Source: Desulfocapsa sp.
GTDB lineage: Bacteria; Desulfobacterota; Desulfobulbia; Desulfobulbales; Desulfocapsaceae
Length of the DNA: 14,250 nt
NCBI GenBank assembly: GCA_020717935.1
Contig: DYDK01000018.1
Coordinates: 1 to 14,250 of the forward strand
Direction: 5' to 3'
In this document: positions 1 through 4,918 of the stretch, one piece after another
How the letters are laid out: each line of letters begins with the position of its first letter
Position numbering within the stretch: position 1 is the first letter of the stretch
Position numbers and translations under genes: made by a program
Notes under the pieces: generated by a model
The model's input: the letters and a program-made list of their open reading frames with translations, nothing else
Database searches by the model: none
Told to the model about the DNA's origin: nothing

Positions 1-66
1 GGTCGGAACGAAAGTTACCGGGCGGGATTCGCACCCGCTGAAAAACAGCGCCTTGCCACGGCGCAC
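1..66 (-). mobile_element. 5' end of a probable group II intron (continues beyond the left edge)
   Basis: On the minus strand this stretch begins with GTGCG, the typical group II intron 5' end. It folds into two consecutive hairpins: GCGCC/GGCGC with a 7-nt loop, then GCGGG/CCCGC with a 7-nt loop. It starts abruptly in the middle of a PIN-domain reading frame, and the similarity to PIN proteins ends exactly there. Compact hairpins following a GUGYG start are what bacterial group II introns show in domain I. The reverse transcriptase/maturase and the 3' exon would lie outside the window, so the call rests on the 5' end only. The plus strand is open here too (codons 1 to 31, stop at 94-96), but a reading frame antisense to a structured RNA is the weaker explanation. 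Confidence 0.5.
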
Positions 67-214
67 GACAAAGTAGAGTTAGATATTCATGTTTGACGAT
101 ATCTGGAATATAAACGGTGATTTTATTTGATGCAGAGAGTCTATATAGTAATTGCATATTCCGTGACCCAAGTCCTTCTTGATGCAATATGTTGGTATCC
201 AATATGATATTCAC
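67..214 (-). pseudogene. PIN-domain protein, N-terminal exon interrupted by an intron
   Basis: GTG start at 214-212, preceded by GGGAG at good spacing. It encodes 49 residues plus one base. The first strand carries the PIN signature I-L-D-T-N (Asp6, Asn8), followed by a helical segment and IPDIVKHEYLT with the second acidic residue Glu43. This matches the start of PIN-domain nucleases, closest by eye to the DUF4935-like group. PIN enzymes cleave RNA using clustered acidic residues and Mg2+. The similarity stops at codon 49, where the putative group II intron begins. If the intron splices, the gene may be intact at RNA level; otherwise it is broken. It lies 64 bp downstream of the SDR gene on the same strand. 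The rest of the gene is not visible. Confidence 0.6.
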
Positions 215-278
215 GAATACTCCCGTTTATTTGTTTTTAACAATGCCTTCAATGCCCTTTCAATCTTGCAAGCTCTCC

Positions 279-1091
279 TTATCCGACCACCTTTCCTGTA
301 ATCTCTTTATCAAAGTAGTTGATTCCCATGCCGGCATCCACTACCAGGGTCTGGGCGGTGATGCCTGATGAGCGCTCTGAAAGAAGGAAAGCGGCGGTAT
401 TGGCAACTTCTTTGGTTTGCAGGGATTTTTTACGGAGAATGGCCTGCTCGGCAAAGAGATAACTCTCGACAAAGCCAGGGATGCCCGCTGAGGCAGAGGT
501 TTTCAGCAGTCCCGGAGCAACCGCGTTAAAGCGGATTTCGGAAAACGCCGAGAAACTCTTGGCCAGAAAGCAGAGGGAGGAGTCGAGGGCTGCCTTGATG
601 GGGGCCATATAACCGTAATTTTCAGCGGCCATGCGGGTGGTGGAAATGGAGATGGTGACCACCGAGGCTTTGCTGGCCAGAAGATGCTGAAAATGGTTAC
701 AGATGGCAATGAGTGAAAAACAGGAAATATCCACGGCCTGCAGGAAATCCCGCTTCAAAGTAGCATGAAATGGCTGTAATCCTTGAGAATAATTGGCAAA
801 GGCGATGGAGTGCACCAGTCCATGCAGACGGCCGCCACCCTCGGCGTCAATGGCTGCCGCAATCCGGGCGGCAACCCCTATAATCTGGGCCTCGTCTTCC
901 ACATCGCAGACAAAGCAGGGGCATACGGGAAACAGGGTCGCCGCCGTTTCCTGTCGGGCCGATGAACGAACCACGAGGAGCACCCGGGCCCCTTCCTCAA
1001 TCAAGGTACGGGCAATGGCACAGGCAACAGACTTTTTATTGGCCAGCCCAAAAACAACAATATATTTATCGGTAAGATCAAGGAAATTCAT
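279..1091 (-). CDS. Enoyl-[ACP] reductase-like SDR (FabI family, divergent)
   Basis: 270-residue Rossmann-fold short-chain dehydrogenase. The N-terminus has the FabI-type nucleotide loop GLANKKSVA (15-23), then HSIAFA (94-99), as in NADH-dependent enoyl-ACP reductases. The catalytic Tyr-x6-Lys is present as Tyr159/Lys166, followed by the FabI-like [12 protein letters not shown] segment and a C-terminal [10 protein letters not shown]. The second active-site tyrosine of E. coli FabI (Tyr146) falls on Ile149 by eye, so fatty-acid synthesis is not certain. Known FabI enzymes reduce trans-2-enoyl-ACP in the cytoplasm. The gene is 60 bp downstream of the radical SAM maturase on the same strand, so it is probably co-transcribed with the selenopeptide cassette. 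The start ATG has no clear Shine-Dalgarno. It could be the cell's FabI, or a reductase recruited to the peptide pathway. Confidence 0.7.
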   Translation of the reverse strand: MNFLDLTDKYIVVFGLANKKSVACAIARTLIEEGARVLLVVRSSARQETAATLFPVCPCFVCDVEDEAQIIGVAARIAAAIDAEGGGRLHGLVHSIAFANYSQGLQPFHATLKRDFLQAVDISCFSLIAICNHFQHLLASKASVVTISISTTRMAAENYGYMAPIKAALDSSLCFLAKSFSAFSEIRFNAVAPGLLKTSASAGIPGFVESYLFAEQAILRKKSLQTKEVANTAAFLLSERSSGITAQTLVVDAGMGINYFDKEITGKVVG

Positions 1092-1151
1092 GGTTACGAT
1101 CTATGGAAGCGGTTAGTTTTTGCGGGGTCGGCAGCAGGCATCGACCAGAAT

Positions 1152-2717
1152 TTATTTTTTCTTATCTTTCCAGCAATACGGGTCCCGTTCCTGGAAAATA
1201 TCGAGGCCATAGCCATGGGATACCGCCAGGCAGCCCCCGCAAACCGGCCTGATCGGGCACTCCCGGCAGGCCGCCGTTCCCAGTCGATACTGCTGGGCCA
1301 GCGGGCCATGATATATTTCATCCAGTGTTTGCTGATACGCATTGCCAATCAGCGAGGGCAGTTTGCGACAGGCATGGACCTCACCATCGGGCAGGAGCGA
1401 GAGAAAATTAAATCCGGCGCCACAACCATATCCGGTACAGCCGCCATTCACGATGAGCCCTTGCTCATGATGCCGCAGATTGAACAGGTTATCTTTTAGC
1501 CCTATGCAGGAATTCTTCTCGGCGGCCTGCCGATAACTCTGCAAAAATGCGGGGAAATTTTCAGGGGTAACCGAGGCCAGAGCCGCACCCTCACCAACCA
1601 TGGCCAGACGGTTAAAGGTAAAGAGATCCACTCGCTCCCGCAACAGTTCAGCCAGTTCCAAGACCTGGTCTCGATTGTTGCGGGTCAGGGTGAGCATAAC
1701 CATGGAATAGATGCCCAGTTCCCGCAAAAGATCAAGGAAATCAAGGGTGCGATCAAAATGGCCGGAACCACGAATATAATCGTTGTGATCGCGTAAACCC
1801 TCCAAGCTTACTTGATAAAATTCAGGTTTGCGAATGGAAAGCATCTTTTCAATCTGTTTTTTGGGCATAGGATTGCCCAAAATGGCGGTCATAAACCCTC
1901 GATCAGATGATTCTTTATAGAGGGCGTTGAAATCGGGATAGAGAAGAGGATTGCCACCGGTAAACGACACCTGGGTAGAAACGAAATGCGTGGCGGAAAA
2001 ATCATACAGATCGTCCAACACCCTGATTCCCTGTGACAGCTCCAGAGTTGCGCGTTCACTGCGATCGTAACAGTGCCGACAGTGTAGGTCACAGGCTTGG
2101 GTAATGTGCCATTGAAGGGTAAAGGTGGGGCTTGAAAAAAAGTGTGGATCAATGCCCGTCCCCCGTGGGAAAGTCTCGTCCCGCTCCAGACGGGAAGGGG
2201 GCGCAAGCAGGATACCTCGCTGTACAGCCGAGGCTAAAATGTCATTGATGTGACCAGTTGTCACCTTGCCCTCCCAGGCCGCATCCCGTATTCGAAGGCC
2301 TTCGGAGACAATTTTCAGGGCAAGAAGATCATGTCCGGAAGCGGGGCATATCTGTACGAGCCGACTTGCGGGGTGCTTCCAGATCAACACCCATTCATCA
2401 CCTCTCTCAGGAATATTGATGACCTGATCATCTAAAAATGCGGGGAGCTTGAGCCAGTGAACAGGCACAAGCTCCAGAGAAGGATTGACCACCCAGTCTG
2501 AGACCTTGTCCTGGGGAAGCGGTGCTAAAGAAACCAGAGAGCGGATATGCTCAAGCTTTGCCAGATCAGCAAGATATGGGCGCTCGTGGTGCAATACAGG
2601 AGATTTTCGTATCGCATCAGCAAGCTCGCTCATGCTCTCAAGCTTGAAATCAGGAGGTAAAAAAAGAGCGCTGATGGGATAGAAAGAATGCAGGTCTTGA
2701 GCTGGGTGAGTCATCAC
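1152..2717 (-). CDS. sbtM: Radical SAM maturase of a Sec-containing peptide (SbtM-like)
   Basis: 521 residues from GTG at 2717; an ATG follows as codon 2. After a ~195-residue N-terminal domain comes the radical SAM core with Cys209-x3-Cys213-x2-Cys216 (ACDLHCRHCYD), which binds the 4Fe-4S cluster that cleaves S-adenosylmethionine, and SFTGGNPLL (251-259). The C-terminal third is a SPASM-type region with Cys427, 432, 450, 484, 487, 493, 496 and 515, which would hold auxiliary clusters. It resembles the family annotated as thio(seleno)oxazole modification radical SAM maturase, reported to act on a Cys or Sec residue of a small partner peptide. That partner, sbtA, lies just upstream on the same strand. 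The ribosome binding site is weak compared with that of sbtA. The family assignment is from memory of conserved features; the radical SAM/SPASM nature is clear from the sequence. Confidence 0.85.
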   Translation of the reverse strand: MMTHPAQDLHSFYPISALFLPPDFKLESMSELADAIRKSPVLHHERPYLADLAKLEHIRSLVSLAPLPQDKVSDWVVNPSLELVPVHWLKLPAFLDDQVINIPERGDEWVLIWKHPASRLVQICPASGHDLLALKIVSEGLRIRDAAWEGKVTTGHINDILASAVQRGILLAPPSRLERDETFPRGTGIDPHFFSSPTFTLQWHITQACDLHCRHCYDRSERATLELSQGIRVLDDLYDFSATHFVSTQVSFTGGNPLLYPDFNALYKESSDRGFMTAILGNPMPKKQIEKMLSIRKPEFYQVSLEGLRDHNDYIRGSGHFDRTLDFLDLLRELGIYSMVMLTLTRNNRDQVLELAELLRERVDLFTFNRLAMVGEGAALASVTPENFPAFLQSYRQAAEKNSCIGLKDNLFNLRHHEQGLIVNGGCTGYGCGAGFNFLSLLPDGEVHACRKLPSLIGNAYQQTLDEIYHGPLAQQYRLGTAACRECPIRPVCGGCLAVSHGYGLDIFQERDPYCWKDKKK

Positions 2718-2753
2718 AAGGAACCATTCCGAAAGAGGATCGTGAAAAGAAGG

Positions 2754-2784
2754 AAAGCCGACAATCCTATAGGTTGTCGGCTTT
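2754..2784 (-). terminator. Strong hairpin between sbtA and sbtM (partial terminator or processing site)
   Basis: Inverted repeat AAAGCCGACAA (2754-2764) with TTGTCGGCTTT (2774-2784): an 11-bp stem and a 9-nt loop containing CCTATAGG. On the minus strand it is followed by CCTTCTTTT, a poor U-tract. It lies 66 bp downstream of the sbtA stop and 36 bp before the sbtM start. That position suits partial termination or 3'-end stabilisation, giving more peptide mRNA than maturase mRNA. Confidence 0.6.
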
Positions 2785-2850
2785 CTTTAACGCTGTTTTG
2801 TAATCGATCACAGGCGGTGAATCCTAAAAAATAAAAAAAATTGGAGCATC

Positions 2851-3156
2851 TCAACAACCCTCAATAGCCGCTTTTTTGGATTTTGGTTTTGTCGCATCTT
2901 CAGCAGCCTTCTTCGCCTCAGCAGTTTTATCCTCAACAGCCTCTTTCCCTGTCTGAGTCGCCTCAACAGCCTTCACCCCTTCCTCAACGGCCTTGTCTTC
3001 AACTTTTTTTGGCGCAGTGCTCACGGCACTGTCTTTACTGCCACCTCAGCCACTGCCACTTGCGGCCTGAACTCCAGGAGTGGAGACGCCACCAGCAGTA
3101 ATTAAGCCTGCCACACCAAGACTAGCCAGTAATTTCTGCACATCTTTTTTTACCAT
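2851..3156 (-). CDS. sbtA: Selenocysteine-containing RiPP precursor peptide (SbtA-like)
   Basis: Reading the minus strand from ATG at 3156, a 101-residue peptide is encoded if the in-frame TGA at 3048-3046 (codon 37) is selenocysteine. The stop is TGA at 2853-2851. The N-terminus VKKDVQKLLASLGVAGLITA is a hydrophobic leader-like helix. It is followed by a Gly/Ser core ASGSG-U-GGS, then a Lys/Glu/Ala-rich helical tail (about 50-98) built of degenerate A-V-E repeats, ending in Gly-Cys. GGGGAGG lies 5 nt before the ATG, the best ribosome binding site in this locus. A hairpin at the proper distance after the TGA fits a bacterial SECIS element. The layout matches the thio(seleno)oxazole precursor family, whose Sec or Cys is modified by SbtM. 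A scan that treats TGA as stop sees only 36 residues, so the gene is normally missed. A nonsense-mutated peptide gene is the alternative, but the SECIS and the adjacent maturase argue against it. Confidence 0.85.
3011..3048 (-). promoter_or_regulatory. Bacterial SECIS element after the sbtA UGA codon
   Basis: Starting with TGA (3048-3046), 14 nt follow. Then comes a perfect 6-bp stem CAGTGC (3031-3026)/GCACTG (3020-3015) around the 5-nt loop CGTGA (3025-3021), with further pairing possible between GGC (3042-3040) and GCC (3013-3011). The apical loop starts 21 nt after the UGA and has a G at its second position. Both fit the known bacterial SECIS rule (loop about 16-37 nt downstream, G among the first two loop bases), which recruits SelB with Sec-tRNA. 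SelABCD genes are not in the window. Confidence 0.75.
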
Positions 3157-3161
3157 GAGAA

Positions 3162-3168
3162 CCTCCCC
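3162..3168 (-). promoter_or_regulatory. Strong ribosome binding site of sbtA
   Basis: GGGGAGG on the minus strand, 5 nt before the ATG at 3156. It fixes the start of this otherwise uncallable gene and is clearly stronger than the sites before sbtM and the SDR gene. Confidence 0.75.
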
Positions 3169-3196
3169 GGAAAAATAAGAAAAAGCGCAACCTATA

Positions 3197-3210
3197 GATC
3201 ATAATTGATC
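3197..3210 (-). promoter_or_regulatory. Candidate -10/operator region of the sbtA transcript
   Basis: Perfect inverted repeat GATCA-N4-TGATC. On the minus strand it contains TATGAT (3203-3198), a good -10 hexamer, which would start a transcript about 35 nt before the sbtA ATG. No good -35 is seen at 17 bp. The dyad overlapping the -10 could be an operator, or coincidence. Confidence 0.3.
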
Positions 3211-3373
3211 CATAAAAAATTCTACATTTTCCCCGTTTCTCTGTCAAGGAAAGCCCCTTTTTGAGAAATGCCCAGTACCATTTCTGTGAATGGATAAAGA
3301 ACACTCTGTCATACATGGAAGGCTTTGCTCAGAATGTATGATAAGCTGTTGAAATCGCAAGGTAAGTGAGTTG

Positions 3374-3387
3374 GGACGAATTCGTCC
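3374..3387. repeat. 14-bp perfect palindrome
   Basis: GGACGAATTCGTCC is a perfect palindrome in the spacer between sbtA (minus) and the radical SAM gene (plus). Its right side overlaps a second dyad, GTCCTGCAT (3384-3392) with ATGCAGGAC (3436-3444). Such nested symmetry could be a regulator site or the remains of a small mobile element. The ~300-bp region 3211-3530 holds no gene I can support. Confidence 0.4.
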
Positions 3388-3407
3388 TGCATGAATGACG
3401 ATTTCCC

Positions 3408-3437
3408 TTGATAATGAGGGCTTATTGTTTATTATAT
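3408..3437 (+). promoter_or_regulatory. Candidate sigma70-type promoter upstream of the radical SAM gene
   Basis: TTGATA (3408-3413) and TTATAT (3432-3437) are separated by 18 bp. A transcript would start near 3445 and run through the MITE-like element into the gene at 3710, giving a ~265-nt leader. Confidence 0.35.
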
Positions 3438-3452
3438 GCAGGACAATTACAA

Positions 3453-3597
3453 TTGAGCCTCTTGCAAAATGATCTTTTCGCCCAATCTTTTCGTTATGCT
3501 CAAAATTTTATCCTCGGAATATCAACTATATGCCTGCGGTAAAATTTTTCGCATGCCTCGATCTTGAGCGAAAATCTTCATTTTGCAAGAGGCTCAA
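3453..3597. mobile_element. MITE-like palindromic element, 145 bp
   Basis: Terminal inverted repeats TTGAGCCTCTTGCAAAATGA (3453-3472) and its exact complement at 3578-3597. Inward, the two arms still match imperfectly, so the element is close to one large hairpin centred near 3525. It codes for nothing convincing. The ends look like those of an insertion sequence, suggesting a non-autonomous derivative moved by a related transposase elsewhere in the genome. No clear target duplication is visible. It shares the 12-mer TATGCCTGCGGT with the element at 11028-11232. Confidence 0.65.
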
Positions 3598-3709
3598 CTT
3601 AGAGGAATTATTCAGCAAAATATATGCTCGATCATCAGCAACCTGTTACTGGTATCATTGCCACCGGCAAATTTGGAGTTATGATCCAGTCTGTAACATA
3701 TTGAAAAAC

Positions 3710-4681
3710 ATGAAATATCTTTTTGGCCCGGTCTATTCACGGCGACTTGGTTATTCTCTGGGAATAGACCTGCTCCCCCCCAAAATTTGCACCTTAAATT
3801 GTGTCTATTGTGAGGTTGGTCCCACCACTGAGCTGACCTGCGAACGCAAGGAGTTCATCCCTACGGCCGATATTTTGCAGGAGATTGATCAAGTGCTGGC
3901 CCAGGGAACTGGCAGTCGTCCCATTGATGTCTTTACCTTGACCGCCATGGGTGAGCCAACTCTGCACAGTGGACTACAAGAAATTATTGCATATTTGAAG
4001 GCCAAGACCGATAAGCCCGTGGCCATTCTCACCAATGGCACCCTTTTTTCTGACCCTGAAGTCCGGATGGCAGTATCGGCTGCTGACATTGTGATTCCCT
4101 CTCTTGATGCGGCCAGGCAAGAGAGCTTTGAGCGGGTCAATCAGCCCGCCGAGGGGCTCAATCTTGAGCAGATAATTGCTGGGCTTGCGCTTTTCAGCCA
4201 TGAATTTAAGGGTGAGGTCTGGCTGGAGATCCTCTTGGTCAAGGATATGAATGACAGTCTTGAAGACCTGCTCGCTTTGCAGGGAGCGGTACGCACGATT
4301 CAGCCGACCCGAGTGCAGCTCAATACGGTGGCCCGCCCGCCAATGGATGAGAGGGCCCGAGCGGTAAGCCCTGAAAAGATGCAACAGGCCGCAGTGATAA
4401 TGGCTGAAGGCTATGATGGTCAGGTGGATATTCTCGTGGATTTTCAGGCTATTGCCAAAAAAGAAGCAGCCCGTGGACAGCGGCAGCCAGTAGCCTTGGC
4501 TGAAGAGATGGCGGCCTTGCTCCAGCGGCGGCCCTGCCCTCTGGTTGAGATCGATAAGGCCTTGTTTGTCAATGACATTGCATTGACCACGACCTGCCTC
4601 CAGTCGTTGATGGCTGACGGGCGGGTGGAAAAAATTGTTCATAATGAAAAAGAGTTTTATCAACGAGTAGCCCAGTCTTAA
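3710..4681 (+). CDS. Radical SAM protein, COG0731-type Fe-S oxidoreductase
   Basis: 323 residues from ATG at 3710. The radical SAM motif is Cys27-x3-Cys31-x2-Cys34 (ICTLNCVYCE), followed by TAMGEPTLH, the GEP-type loop near residue 80, and a TNGT strand. A C-terminal ~70-residue segment (RPCPLVEI...) looks like a winged-helix domain. The N-terminus KYLFGPVYSRRLGYSLGIDL is characteristic of COG0731 proteins, which are related to wyosine-synthesis enzymes but mostly of unknown substrate in bacteria. The frame stays open upstream to 3530, but that part lies in the MITE-like element and has no family similarity, so the later start is preferred. The ribosome binding site is weak; TTG at 3701 is a possible alternative start. 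It points away from the selenopeptide locus, and a link with it cannot be shown. Confidence 0.8.
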   Translation: MKYLFGPVYSRRLGYSLGIDLLPPKICTLNCVYCEVGPTTELTCERKEFIPTADILQEIDQVLAQGTGSRPIDVFTLTAMGEPTLHSGLQEIIAYLKAKTDKPVAILTNGTLFSDPEVRMAVSAADIVIPSLDAARQESFERVNQPAEGLNLEQIIAGLALFSHEFKGEVWLEILLVKDMNDSLEDLLALQGAVRTIQPTRVQLNTVARPPMDERARAVSPEKMQQAAVIMAEGYDGQVDILVDFQAIAKKEAARGQRQPVALAEEMAALLQRRPCPLVEIDKALFVNDIALTTTCLQSLMADGRVEKIVHNEKEFYQRVAQS

Positions 4682-4746
4682 GGGCCTCGGTAATAATAGA
4701 GCGTTCAGTCGTGTGCAGGGATTTGTGCATACTGCTGAGAAAGTTG

Positions 4747-4781
4747 ATGGGAGAACTGCCATGTAGCAGTATTCCTCCCAT
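4747..4781 (+). other. Stem-loop upstream of the RNase E/G gene
   Basis: ATGGGAG (4747-4753) pairs with CTCCCAT (4775-4781), and inside it ACTGC (4755-4759) pairs with GCAGT (4766-4770). There is no U-tract. It could be the end of the upstream transcript, or part of a long RNase E/G leader. The remainder of the 237-bp gap holds no supported gene. Confidence 0.35.
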
Positions 4782-4850
4782 GAAAGGTGTCAGCTTCTGC
4801 TGTAGTGGCTCCTCATTATTTTTGATATCAATCCCTGTAAAATAGAGGGC

Positions 4851-4877
4851 TTGACATCGTGTTGTATCTGGTATTTT
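4851..4877 (+). promoter_or_regulatory. Candidate promoter of the RNase E/G gene
   Basis: Perfect -35 TTGACA (4851-4856), with TATTTT (4872-4877) as a poor -10 at 15 bp spacing. A start near 4884 would give a ~35-nt leader. Confidence 0.35.
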
Positions 4878-4918
4878 CGTCAATTTTTGACAGAGGATAC
4901 TGGATAAAGGAAGAAAGA

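Noticed and set aside
1..66. Half-tRNA-like appearance (two arms with 7-nt loops)
   Set aside because: No D-arm or matching acceptor strand can be found, and the loop does not keep the TTC core. The intron reading explains the break in the PIN gene better.
1..96. Plus-strand open frame ending at 94-96
   Set aside because: It is antisense to a hairpin-rich sequence that fits a group II intron 5' end. Its residues simply mirror the inverted repeats.
2883..3101. Plus-strand Gln/Pro/Ser-rich open frame
   Set aside because: It is the mirror of the repetitive sbtA tail. It has no ribosome binding site, and sbtA accounts for the region.
3122..3316. Minus-strand 64-codon frame overlapping the sbtA start
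   Set aside because: It occupies the sbtA leader and promoter region, has no ribosome binding site and no recognisable family.
3530..3709. 60-residue N-terminal extension of the COG0731 radical SAM protein
   Set aside because: It is encoded partly inside the MITE-like element, has no family similarity, and the family's own N-terminus starts at 3710.
3974..4762. Long minus-strand frame opposite the radical SAM gene
   Set aside because: Its sequence has no recognisable domain and lies antisense to a gene with a clear CxxxCxxC motif.
4569..4883. Minus-strand frame spanning the gap before RNase E/G
   Set aside because: It overlaps the radical SAM gene and the RNase promoter region, and shows no family features.
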